This document shows positions 42,287 to 50,810 of a stretch of 64,000 nucleotides of DNA, one piece after another. The notes under the pieces are model-generated. The model was not told the origin of the DNA. It did not search any database and saw nothing but the letters and a program-made list of their open reading frames with translations. Source of the DNA: Caulobacter sp. CCH9-E1 (lineage in GTDB: Bacteria > Pseudomonadota > Alphaproteobacteria > Caulobacterales > Caulobacteraceae); contig NZ_LSJA01000038.1 in the NCBI RefSeq assembly GCF_001556515.1, forward strand, positions 18,300-82,299. Reading direction: 5' to 3'. The stretch's first letter is position 1. The number at the start of each line of letters is the position of its first letter. Position numbers and translations under genes: made by a program.

Positions 42287-43198
42287 ATGGATTTGCAGGA
42301 TGCGGCGCGCCGCGCGCTGATCGGGGGCTTGGCGGCGACGGCGCTGCCCACTGGCGCGGCCCACGCCTTCCAGCGGCCTAGCGCCGATGACGCCGATCCG
42401 CTGCGCTATCTGGACGCCGCCAATCGCCTGACCGTCCAGGCCTTCGTCAACGGGCAGGGGCCCTTCGCTTTCCTCGTCGATACGGGGGCGACGACCTCTG
42501 TGATCTCCACCGAACTCGCCGATCAACTGGGTCTGGCGCGTCGGGAGAGCGGGCGGCTGCACAGCATCGCCGGAGCCCAGGCCGTGAGCATGGTGCGCGT
42601 CTCGAGCCTCTCGGTGGGCAAGCGCGAACGCCGCGACATGCTCGTCGCCGTCTTGCCGCGCGCCCAGCTGCGCATGGATGGAGTGCTCGGATTGGAGTGG
42701 CTGGGCCAGGCCAGCCTGCTGCTCGACTTCGGACGGCGGCGCATGGTCGTGGGCGAGGCCTTGCCGATCCCGGACGAACAGACGGTGATCGTGAAGTCCA
42801 AGCTCCTGCGCAGTGGCCTCATCCTCATCGACGCCTCGATCCCGAGCCACCGGGTCATCGCCTTCATTGACAGCGGCTCGACGACAACCGCCGGCAACAT
42901 CGCCCTGCTGGAGGCCGCGCGCCGCGGAAACGGGCTGGTGGGCGGCCTGGGGCCGTCCGAGCTGGTCAGCGTGACCGGTCAGGTCCTGCAGGGGCGTTCG
43001 GCCGTGCTCTCGAGCCTCACGCTCGGGCCCATGACGCTGCGCAGCCTGCCTATCGTGATCGGGCCGATCCACACCTTCGAATATTGGGGGCTGCAGGACC
43101 GTCCGGCCCTCGTGATCGGCGCCGACGTGCTTAGAAACTTTGACAAGGTCGCGTTGGATCTGAGGCGAAACGAGGTGCGGTTCCGGATCGGCCGATGA
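42287..43198 (+). CDS. Retropepsin-like aspartic protease-family protein with two D-T/S-G motifs
   Basis: 303-aa exported protein. Signal-like start (ALIGGLAATALPTGAAHAF). The chain has two aspartic-protease-type motifs: FLVDTGATTSVIS (about residue 65) and FIDSGSTTTAGN (about 190). Two such motifs in one chain resemble a fused dimer, as in pepsin, whereas bacterial retropepsin-like proteins usually carry one per chain and dimerise. Whether both Asp are catalytic is unknown. ATG 42287 is set by GGGGAGG at 42274-42280, which lies in a hairpin. Confidence 0.75.
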   Translation: MDLQDAARRALIGGLAATALPTGAAHAFQRPSADDADPLRYLDAANRLTVQAFVNGQGPFAFLVDTGATTSVISTELADQLGLARRESGRLHSIAGAQAVSMVRVSSLSVGKRERRDMLVAVLPRAQLRMDGVLGLEWLGQASLLLDFGRRRMVVGEALPIPDEQTVIVKSKLLRSGLILIDASIPSHRVIAFIDSGSTTTAGNIALLEAARRGNGLVGGLGPSELVSVTGQVLQGRSAVLSSLTLGPMTLRSLPIVIGPIHTFEYWGLQDRPALVIGADVLRNFDKVALDLRRNEVRFRIGR

Positions 43199-43294
43199 CG
43201 GCAAACCCGGAACGGCGTTCGTTTTGCGATGCGGCGAACGGCCGCTTGACCGCTCGCCCGGCGCTCTCCAATGGTTGTTTGAAGGGAGAGCAGA

Positions 43295-45085
43295 ATGCGT
43301 TTGCGCCAGAAGATCCGTCGAGAGGTCAAGTTCCTGAAGGGGTTGGTCCGGACACTCAAGCGCGTGAACTCCATTGCTCCCGACAGCGCCAATCTGATCT
43401 GCGACGACATCGAGGCGGCCGTCGACAAGTGGAGCGATCGCCCGGCCATCACCTTCGAAGGCAAGACGATCAGCTACGCCGAGCTGGACGCCATGGCCAA
43501 CCGCTACGCCCACTGGGCCAAGGGGCAGGGGCTGACGCGCGGGCAGACGGTCGCGCTCTTCATGCCCAACCGCCTGGAATATTTCGCGGTCTGGTACGGC
43601 CTGACCAAGGTTGGGGTCGCCACGGCCCTGATCAACAACCAGCTGACCGGCGCGGCCCTGGCTCACTGCCTGAACATCTCGCAGGCGCTGCATTGCATCG
43701 TCGATCCCGAGACCTCGCCCTGCTTCGAGGACGTGAAGGGCCGCCTGGAGCGCCATATGCAGCAATGGGTGCTGGGCCCGGTCCACGGCGAGCAGCGCGA
43801 TCTGGTCAAGGCGCTGAAGAGCTGCAGCCAGCTGCGGCCAGACCGCGTCACCGCACGCGAAGGCATCACCGCCCGGGACACCGCGCTCTACATCTTCACC
43901 AGCGGCACCACCGGCATGCCCAAGGCCGCGCGCATCACGCACATGCGCGCCCAGCTCTACATGCGCGGCTTCGCCGGCTCGACCGGGGCCAAGGAGAGCG
44001 ACCGCATCTATGTGACCTTGCCGCTCTATCACGCCACCGGCGGTCTCTGCGCCCTGGGCGCGGCCTTCCTGAACGGCGGTTCGATCGTGCTGCGCAAGAA
44101 GTTCTCGACCAGCCATTTCTGGCCCGAGGTGGTCGCCGAGAACTGCACCATGTTCGTCTATATCGGCGAGCTATGCCGCTATCTGGCCAACCAGCCCGAA
44201 CACGAGCTGGAACGCGCCCACAAGATCCGGCTGATCTTCGGCAACGGCCTGCGGCCCGACGTCTGGGACGACATGCTGGACCGCTTCAAGGTCGGCGAGG
44301 TGCTGGAGTTCTACGGCGCGACCGAGGGCAATGTCTCGCTGTTCAACTTCGACGGCCGACGCGGCGCGATCGGGCGGGTGCCAGGCTACCTGCGCAGCAA
44401 GTTCAACATTCGCGTCGTCAAGTTCGACGTCGAGACCGAGACGCCCGTGCGCGGCCCCGACGGCTGCTGCATCGAGTGCGCGCCCGGCGAGGTCGGCGAG
44501 TGCATCGGCCATATCGCCAATGACGCCCGCTCGAACTTTGTCGGCTACGCCGACAAGGCCGCTACCGAGAAGAAGGTGCTGCGCGACGTCTTCCAGAAGG
44601 GCGACTCGTGGTTCCGCACCGGCGACCTGATGCGGGTGGACAGCGACGGCTACATCTATTTCGTCGATCGCATCGGCGACACCTTCCGCTGGAAGGGCGA
44701 GAACGTCGCCACCAGCGAGGTGGCCGAGCGTCTGGCCGCCGTCGAGCACGTGCTCGAGGTCAATGTCTATGGGGTCCCGGTCGGCGACCTGGACGGCAAG
44801 GCCGGCATGGCCGCGCTGGTCACCGATCCGCAATTCGATCTGGCGGCCTTCGCCCAGCATGTCGACGAGCACCTGCCCAGCTATGCGCGGCCGATCTTCC
44901 TGCGGCTGCAGCAGGCGATCGAGACGACCGGGACCTTCAAGTATCGCAAGGTCGACCTGGTCGGCGACGGCTTCGACCCGACGCGGACCAAGGACCCGCT
45001 GTACTTCCGCGATCCGAACAAGGGCTATGTGAAGATCACCAAGGCGGTCTTCACCAAGCTCCAGGCGGGCGGCTACAAGCTGTAG
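43295..45085 (+). CDS. FATP-type long/very-long-chain acyl-CoA synthetase
   Basis: 596-aa AMP-forming enzyme that activates fatty acids to acyl-CoA. AMP-binding motifs: [34 protein letters not shown] and [20 protein letters not shown] with the final [10 protein letters not shown]. The VATSEVAE and FKYRKVDLV blocks mark the FATP/very-long-chain subgroup rather than FadD proper. Probable membrane association via the N-terminus. A hairpin follows its stop at 45086-45107. Confidence 0.9.
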
Positions 45086-45107
45086 GCCTGGGCTCGCCGC
45101 CCCAGGC
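45086..45107 (+). terminator. Hairpin after the acyl-CoA synthetase gene
   Basis: GCCTGGG (45086-45092) and CCCAGGC (45101-45107) form a 7-bp stem directly after the stop codon, with an 8-base loop and no T-run. Likely a weak terminator before the panD promoter region. Confidence 0.4.
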
Positions 45108-45249
45108 TGTCGCCCGATCTGCCGTTACGTCATGTTGCGGTGCGATTGAATCGCGCCGGCGTCATGGCTATATGGCGGGAGCTGATCGTTGGGCCTTGTG
45201 TGTGGCGGCCCTAAATATCTCATCCAATCAAAGGGATAGACACTCCGCC

Positions 45250-45606
45250 ATGCTGCTCACCATGCTGAAGGCTAAGCTGCACCGCGCCACGGTGACCCAG
45301 GCCGACCTCGATTACGAAGGCTCGATCGCCATCGATCGCGATCTGCTGGACGCCTCGGGCATCCTGCCGAACGAGCAGGTCGACGTGCTGAACATCACCA
45401 ACGGCGCCCGCTTCACCACCTACGCCATCGAGGCTCCGCGCGGCTCGAAGGTCATCGGCGTCAACGGCGCGGCCGCGCGCCTGGTGCAGAAGAACGACCT
45501 CGTCATCGTCGTGACCTACTGCCAGATGCCGGCCGAAGAGGCGCGCAACTACGCCCCGACCGTCGTGCTGCTGGACGAAGGCAATCTGATCAAGAAGGCG
45601 GCCTGA
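45250..45606 (+). CDS. panD: Aspartate 1-decarboxylase (pyruvoyl-dependent)
   Basis: 118-aa cytosolic enzyme converting aspartate to beta-alanine for pantothenate. The self-cleavage site is Gly24-Ser25 in YEGSIAID, with the N-terminal [30 protein letters not shown] and VTYCQM follow. Length is normal. Coupled (3-base gap) to the small lipoprotein gene. The start ATG 45250 agrees with other PanD proteins. Confidence 0.96.
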
Positions 45607-45609
45607 CGC

Positions 45610-46068
45610 ATGGCCCGCCGCCTGGCCCTCGTCGCCATCGCCGCCGCGGGCCTTTCGGCCTGCTCGGCGAAGCTGCCCGCCGACATCGACGAGGCCGTCC
45701 TGACCCAGGCGATCGGCAAGTCGATCGGCTCCCCCTCGACCTGCGTGATCGTCGCCGACGCGCAAGGACGCACCGTCTGGCGCGGCGGCGGCTACATCAC
45801 CTGCTCGCGCAACCTACCGACCTGCCAGGGCGAGACCACGACCGCGGCCGACGTGCTGAAGGCGGGGCTGGGCAAGCCGGCCCGCTTCACCAGCTGCCCG
45901 ACGACTGGAAACAACACCGTGGGTTGGGCCGTCGGTCCCGTCCCGACCGGCGAGGGCAAGCCCCAGCGCGGCCTGAGCTACGTGGCCGTCATGGAGGGCG
46001 AACGCGCCCTGCCGGGCCTGGAGATCAAGGAACGCGCCGAGCAAGCCTTCGAGAAGGCCGGGTTCTAG
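45610..46068 (+). CDS. Predicted lipoprotein of unknown function
   Basis: 152-aa exported protein. The leader ends in a lipobox LSACSAK (Cys at residue 18). The mature part is Gly/Ala-rich with four further Cys (CVIV, CSRNLPTC, CPTT), so internal disulfides are likely. I do not recognise a family. It begins 3 bases after panD, so it is co-transcribed, but a role in pantothenate synthesis is not implied. The short repeat at 46082 follows. Confidence 0.7.
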   Translation: MARRLALVAIAAAGLSACSAKLPADIDEAVLTQAIGKSIGSPSTCVIVADAQGRTVWRGGGYITCSRNLPTCQGETTTAADVLKAGLGKPARFTSCPTTGNNTVGWAVGPVPTGEGKPQRGLSYVAVMEGERALPGLEIKERAEQAFEKAGF

Positions 46069-46081
46069 CACCAAAAAGCTC

Positions 46082-46123
46082 GTGTCATCCCGGAAGCCTC
46101 GAAGAGGCTATCCGGGATGACAC
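46082..46123. repeat. Short copy of the palindromic intergenic repeat
   Basis: 42 bases that fold into one long hairpin: GTGTCATCCCGGA-AGCCTC-GAA-GAGGCT-A-TCCGGGATGACAC, with a single bulged A. The left 36 bases match the left end of the copy at 9588 with one difference. It too lies between convergent genes, so it may act as a bidirectional terminator. Confidence 0.8.
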
Positions 46124-46137
46124 GGAGAAGAAGCCGC

Positions 46138-46902
46138 CTACCGCGCCGCCTCGTAGACCGCGCTGACGTCCACCCGCACCTTCAGCTCGCCGGCCGAGAT
46201 GCTGGTCGAGTCGGCCATCTCGCGCTTGGCCATGGCGAACACCGGCATCGGCGGGGAGGGGGGCGTGTAGCCGCCGCCTTCGCTCAGATTGACCAGACGC
46301 ACGGCCTTGTAGCCGGTGGCGCGGCCATAGAGCTCGGCCTTGGCCTGCAGGGCCTTCACCGCCTCCAGCCGCGCGGCGTCCTCGGCCGCTTGCGGGTTCG
46401 TCAGGCCAAAGCCGATGCCGTTGACGGTGTTGGCGCCCGCGCCGACGGCGGCGTCCACCGTCGCGCCCAGCTTGGCGAGATCGCGCACGGTGATCGTCAC
46501 CTGGTTCGAGGCCTGGTAGCCGGTCAGCTTCGGCGGTTGGTTCTGCTCATAGGCGTACTGGGCGTTCAGGTTCAGGTTCGAGGTCTGGATGTCGCGCTCG
46601 GCGATCCCGGCCTTCTTCAGGGCGGCCATGGCCTGGTTCATCCGCGCGCCGTTGGCCTTCAGGGCCTCGCCGGCGGTCGGGGCTTCCGTCTGCACGCCCA
46701 GGGTGATGGTGGCCATGTCGGGCGCTACGCGGGTCTCGCCATAGGCCGACAGGTTGAAGGTCGTGGCTTTGAAGGCGCTTTCGGCGCTGGTCTGGGCCAG
46801 GGCCGGCGCGGCCGCGCCCATCAGGAGGGCGCCGCCCATCAGGGCGGGGGCGACTAAGGCGGCCATCAGTTTGGCGGGGCGGCGGGCGGTGTTGGTCATC
46901 AT
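46138..46902 (-). CDS. SIMPL-domain (DUF541) periplasmic protein
   Basis: 254-aa exported protein. Signal peptide ends near ALAQTSAE (about residue 37). The mature part is one SIMPL domain (NLSAYGETRVAPDMATITLGVQTEAPTAGEAL through STSISAGELKVRVDVSAVYE). Homologues form oligomeric periplasmic or surface assemblies linked to oxidative stress; the role here is unknown. Ends near the short palindromic repeat, convergent with the panD operon. Confidence 0.85.
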   Translation of the reverse strand: MMTNTARRPAKLMAALVAPALMGGALLMGAAAPALAQTSAESAFKATTFNLSAYGETRVAPDMATITLGVQTEAPTAGEALKANGARMNQAMAALKKAGIAERDIQTSNLNLNAQYAYEQNQPPKLTGYQASNQVTITVRDLAKLGATVDAAVGAGANTVNGIGFGLTNPQAAEDAARLEAVKALQAKAELYGRATGYKAVRLVNLSEGGGYTPPSPPMPVFAMAKREMADSTSISAGELKVRVDVSAVYEAAR

Positions 46903-47048
46903 TGTTCTCCAGATCTGTCCGGCGCAGGCGAAGCGTGGCCGGACAGCTATGGTTCCCTGATGACAGCTCCAACCTGAACCGGACCTTTAAGCCGCGTTCG
47001 GCCCGTGCTAATCCGCCGGCTCGCGTGCGCCGTGAAGCGACTCCGCGC

Positions 47049-47124
47049 GGGCCTGTAGCTCAATGGTTAGAGCCGACCGCTCATAACGGTCTGGTTGGGG
47101 GTTCGAGTCCCTCCGGGCCTACCA
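47049..47124 (+). tRNA. tRNA with CAT anticodon (Met or lysidine-modified Ile)
   Basis: 76-base tRNA with encoded CCA: acceptor GGGCCTG/CGGGCCT (with G-U wobbles), anticodon arm GACCG-CTCATAA-CGGTC and T arm closing on TTCGAGT. The CAT anticodon can mean elongator Met or Ile2 (lysidine-modified); the first base pair is not of the initiator type. A GCTAATCC at 47007-47014 could serve as a -10 element. Confidence 0.9.
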
Positions 47125-47385
47125 CGCTCCCCCACGGCTATGACTGCGCAAGCTTGGCTGTCGCGGCGTTTTGTTCTCAATTTGTTCCGTTTCTCCACTG
47201 GAACATCTTTGGGCGACTCGACGTCAAATGCGGACGCATGGTCCTCTGAAGCGAGTCGACTCCGGCCTCGCCGATGGGCAGAGTCGTTAACGGCGAGGGC
47301 GTTCCGAGCGCAGCCGCGGCCGCGGCGCGAAGAGCGGAACACCCTTGAGCCGTCACCCCAAGATCCCGGGCTGGAGGAGGCCTCG

Positions 47386-47709
47386 ATGGACATCGATCCC
47401 GATCGCCTGCGCGCGATCGTGGGCGCGCTAGGCGGCGTGGCCGTCTACGGCCTGGTGCAGATCGGCGCGCTGAGCGTGGCCGAGCGCGCGAACCTGCGCG
47501 ACCTGACGATCCGTCTGGCCTGCGCGGCCGGTTCGGCCGTCATCGTCGCGGCGTTTCTCGTCAAGGCGGCGCTGCCGGTCATCCCATGGCCCGCGGTGCG
47601 CGAACCCTATCTGTTCGGCTTCGCGGTCGGCGCCTTCAGCTGGGAGTTGCTGCCCCTGGTGTTCAGCGTCGTCAAGCGCCGCGCCGCCGAGCGGGCGGAG
47701 AAGCTCTAG
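47386..47709 (+). CDS. Small two-helix membrane protein of unknown function
   Basis: 107-aa protein with hydrophobic segments at about 9-30 (IVGALGGVAVYGLVQIGAL), 42-65 (LACAAGSAVIVAAFLVKAALPVI) and 74-95 (LFGFAVGAFSWELLPLVFSVV). I do not recognise a family. ATG 47386 is chosen for GGAGGAGG upstream. It lies 261 bases after the tRNA, with nothing recognisable between, and ends 18 bases before the malA terminator. Confidence 0.6.
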   Translation: MDIDPDRLRAIVGALGGVAVYGLVQIGALSVAERANLRDLTIRLACAAGSAVIVAAFLVKAALPVIPWPAVREPYLFGFAVGAFSWELLPLVFSVVKRRAAERAEKL

Positions 47710-47726
47710 GCCGGCCAAAAAGAAAA

Positions 47727-47752
47727 CCCTCGCCGGGCAGGACCGGCGAGGG
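47727..47752 (-). terminator. Rho-independent terminator of the malA-like receptor
   Basis: CCCTCGCCGG (47727-47736) and CCGGCGAGGG (47743-47752) form a perfect 10-bp stem. On the minus strand it is followed by TTTTCTTTTT, a clear terminator for the receptor that ends at 47780. Confidence 0.85.
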
Positions 47753-47779
47753 CTCAAGGCTTAGGGGAGGGATAGGCGG

Positions 47780-50506
47780 CTAGAACTTGTAGGACAGGCC
47801 GATCAGGTAGGTGCGGCCGTAGCGCTGGTAGTCGATCACCTGGCGCTGGTCGTTGTTCTGGTAGGTGGTGAACGGCTCGTCGGTCAGGTTGTTGACCTGG
47901 GCCAGCACCGACAGGCCCTGCATCGGACCTTCGTTGAAGGTGTAGCCGATCTGGCTGTCGATGACGGACTCGCCCTTGACCATCCGATAGTTGCGGCCGT
48001 TGCCGAAGCCGGTGACCTCGCCCAGGAACTTGGAGCGATAGCGATCGCTGATCCGGAACGAGAAGCCGTTCTTTTCATAGTAGACCGTCAGGTTGGCGAC
48101 GGTCTTCGACAGGCCCGGGATCGTCGAGCTCTTGTCGTTCGGGTTCGGTTGGATCGAGCTGTCGGTGTAGGAGGCGCTGAAGGTGGCGCCGAAGCCGTCG
48201 AGGATCGGGGTCAGCAGGGCGCCCGGCATCGAGGCGGCGAACTCGACGCCCTTGACCGAGCCGCCCTTGCCGTTCTGCGGCGTGGTGACGAGACCCAGGC
48301 GCGTCGCCGGCTCTGGCCCGCCGCCGATCGGGAAGCCGGTGAAGTCGAAGATGACGCTCTGGTCGTAAACGTAGGTCTTCAGGTCCTTGTAGAAGGCGGC
48401 CAGCGAGACGTAGGCCTGGCGGCCGAAATACTTCTCGTACGAGACGTCATACGAGTCGGCTCGCCAGGGCTCCAGCTCCGGATTGCCGCCCGTCCCGCTC
48501 CAGGGCGAGAAGTTGATGTTGCTGTTGCCGGCCTTGGCCTGGTCGTAGCTGAAGGTCTTGCTGGCGCGCATCTGGTCCATGCGCGGACGGGCCAGGGTGC
48601 GAGCCACGGCGAAGCGCAGGCTCTGTTCCGCCGGCAGGGCGAAGCGCAGGTTCACGCTGGGCAGGAAGTCGACATATTTCTTGCCGCCCGACAGGTTGGC
48701 GCGAACGACGCCGCTGCCGGTGCCGCTGGCGCCCAGGGCGGTCGAGCCCTGGTCGGTGTGGACGACCTGGAAGCCGAAGTTGCCGGTGACCGGCACGCCG
48801 CCGAGATCGGCGTCGATATTGGCCTTCAGGTAGCCGATCGCGACCTTCTCCTCGACGTCCCAGCTCTTGACCAGCACGTCGGCGTTCGGGTTGCGGACCA
48901 GGTCGTAGGCGCCCGAGCGGATCAGGGCGAACGGGTCGTAGCTGATCACATTGCCGAGGCCAATGAAGCCCAGCGAGGTGTTGCCGACGATGGCTGACGA
49001 GGGGATGGCGACGCTGGCCGGCGAGCCCTTGGCGCGCAGGAACCATTCGTCGTTCACCAGGCCCTTGGTGCGCTCGCTGTAGCTGGCGCCCAGCTCGACG
49101 CTGGAGAGGCCCTGGTCGAGCGCGCGGGTGATCGAGAAGCGGCCGGTCTTCAGCTCGTCCTCGATGGTCGGCTGGTTCAGATAGCCGTCCTGACCGCCAG
49201 TGATGATGTCGCCGCCCCAGCCTTGCGGGCTGGTCAGCTTGATCTGGCCCGCGTCGGCGTAGTTCAGGGTCGAGGTGAAGATCGCCTTGCCGTCGCCGTC
49301 CATCATGAAGGTCATGTTGTCGGTGGCGCCGACGCCGGCGCGGCCCGTGCCCGAATAGGACTCGACGACCTGGTCGGTGCGCTCGACCTTGGACCAGGAG
49401 AGGTCGGTGACCAGGGTCCAGGCGTCGCCCATCTCCCACTTGTTGTTCCAGCCCAGCGACTTGATCGTCGCGTCGCGGTCGTTGCCGTCGTTGCGGACCA
49501 CGCCCTTGACGCCGTTGAAGGCGCCGCCGACGACCATGCCGTTCGAGACCTTCGAATTGGTCAGCGGAATGCCGCCCCAGACCAGAGGTAGCTCGACGCC
49601 GCGCTGGATCTGGTGGTTGTTGAACTCCGAATAGAAGACGTCCAGCGACGAGGTGAAGCGATCGGTCGGCGCGAACTCGACCACGCCCATAAAGCCGTCG
49701 CGCTTGAGCATGCTGGACTGCACGTAGGGCTTGGCGCCGCCGATCACCAGATTGCCGGAAGCGTCGGTCGGATAGCCCCACGAATTCCAGCGCTCGGCCT
49801 GATAGGGCGACTCCATGTGGGCGTAGCCCAGCGCCAGACCCAGCTTACCGTCCATGAACTGGTCGATGTACGAGATGCTGAGGCGGTTGCCGTGCGACTT
49901 GGTCCCGGCGTTCAGGGCGCCGATGTCATTCCACTCGTAGCGGGCGCCGACGGCCAGGGCGCGCTTGCCGAAGGCCAGCGGGCGCACGGTGCGCATGTCG
50001 GCGGTGCCGGCCAGGCCCTGGCCGATCAGGCTGGCGTCGGGGGTCTTGTAGACCACGACGGCGCTCAGCAGTTCCGAGGGGTACTGGTCGAACTCGACCC
50101 CGCGGTTGTCGCCGGTCGAGACCTGCTCGCGGCCGTTCAGCAGGGCGGTGGTGAAGTCGGGCGCGAGGCCCCGGATCGAGATGACCTGGCCGCGGCCGTC
50201 CAGGCGTTGGGCGGTCAGGCCGGGCAGGCGCGCGATCGACTCGGCGATCGACATGTCGGGCAGCTTGCCGATGTCCTCGGCCGAGACGGCTTCGACGATC
50301 GAGGTCGAGCTCTTCTTCAGCGAGATGGCGCCTTCGATGCCGCGGCGGATGCCGGTGACGACGACTTCCTCGACCTGGGCGTTGTCCTGTTGCGCGGGGG
50401 CGGCGGTCTGCGCCTGGGCCGAACCGGCCAGCGCGAAGGTCAGCGCCAGACCCGTGGCCCCACCGGTCATCAGCCAGGCGCGGCGGCGCGAAATTGCAGT
50501 GTTCAT
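47780..50506 (-). CDS. malA: TonB-dependent maltodextrin receptor (MalA type)
   Basis: 908-aa outer-membrane receptor. Signal peptide ends near GSAQAQ (about residue 32). TonB box VEEVVVTGIRR, plug with DIGKLPDMSIAESIARLPGLTAQR and VISIRGLAPDFTTALLNGREQVS, and a barrel ending YLIGLSYKF. I start at ATG 50506 with GGAGGG 8 bases upstream. Synteny with the C. crescentus mal locus, as I recall it, supports a maltodextrin ligand. Divergent from the GH13 gene over a 304-base gap. Expected regulator: LacI protein at 54223. Confidence 0.9.
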   Translation of the reverse strand: MNTAISRRRAWLMTGGATGLALTFALAGSAQAQTAAPAQQDNAQVEEVVVTGIRRGIEGAISLKKSSTSIVEAVSAEDIGKLPDMSIAESIARLPGLTAQRLDGRGQVISIRGLAPDFTTALLNGREQVSTGDNRGVEFDQYPSELLSAVVVYKTPDASLIGQGLAGTADMRTVRPLAFGKRALAVGARYEWNDIGALNAGTKSHGNRLSISYIDQFMDGKLGLALGYAHMESPYQAERWNSWGYPTDASGNLVIGGAKPYVQSSMLKRDGFMGVVEFAPTDRFTSSLDVFYSEFNNHQIQRGVELPLVWGGIPLTNSKVSNGMVVGGAFNGVKGVVRNDGNDRDATIKSLGWNNKWEMGDAWTLVTDLSWSKVERTDQVVESYSGTGRAGVGATDNMTFMMDGDGKAIFTSTLNYADAGQIKLTSPQGWGGDIITGGQDGYLNQPTIEDELKTGRFSITRALDQGLSSVELGASYSERTKGLVNDEWFLRAKGSPASVAIPSSAIVGNTSLGFIGLGNVISYDPFALIRSGAYDLVRNPNADVLVKSWDVEEKVAIGYLKANIDADLGGVPVTGNFGFQVVHTDQGSTALGASGTGSGVVRANLSGGKKYVDFLPSVNLRFALPAEQSLRFAVARTLARPRMDQMRASKTFSYDQAKAGNSNINFSPWSGTGGNPELEPWRADSYDVSYEKYFGRQAYVSLAAFYKDLKTYVYDQSVIFDFTGFPIGGGPEPATRLGLVTTPQNGKGGSVKGVEFAASMPGALLTPILDGFGATFSASYTDSSIQPNPNDKSSTIPGLSKTVANLTVYYEKNGFSFRISDRYRSKFLGEVTGFGNGRNYRMVKGESVIDSQIGYTFNEGPMQGLSVLAQVNNLTDEPFTTYQNNDQRQVIDYQRYGRTYLIGLSYKF

Positions 50507-50810
50507 GAGTCTCACCCTCCCTGTCCGGCTCTGCGCTTTGATGATGCGGCGGGCCGTTGGTGAAAATTACTGCAAATTAATCCGCTGTAATCAACCCAAA
50601 AAAGTGCAAACGATCGCTGGAGAGGCTCTCGATGTCCCGTGCTGACGGCGATATGTGGCTTATTTGCCCCACTTATCGCGGCGTGCTCTGGCGGAAAATC
50701 GCTGCAAATTGGTCTGACAACCCGGATTGACACGGCTGGCCCGTCCCTGCAAATTCTTGCAAAGAGTTGCAATGGCGGTCCGGCGCTGAACCGGGCGCGG
50801 GGAGGGAGCG
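50507..50810. promoter_or_regulatory. malA / GH13 divergent regulatory region with TGCAAA repeats
   Basis: This 304-base gap has TGCAAA at 50571, 50605, 50703, 50748 and 50758, plus TGCAAT at 50768. The last three lie 10 bases apart, one helical turn, on one face of the DNA. The same hexamer recurs in the 55234-55554 gap. Likely a binding array for the LacI-type regulator of the locus; a classical palindrome with a central CG is not obvious. Confidence 0.45.
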
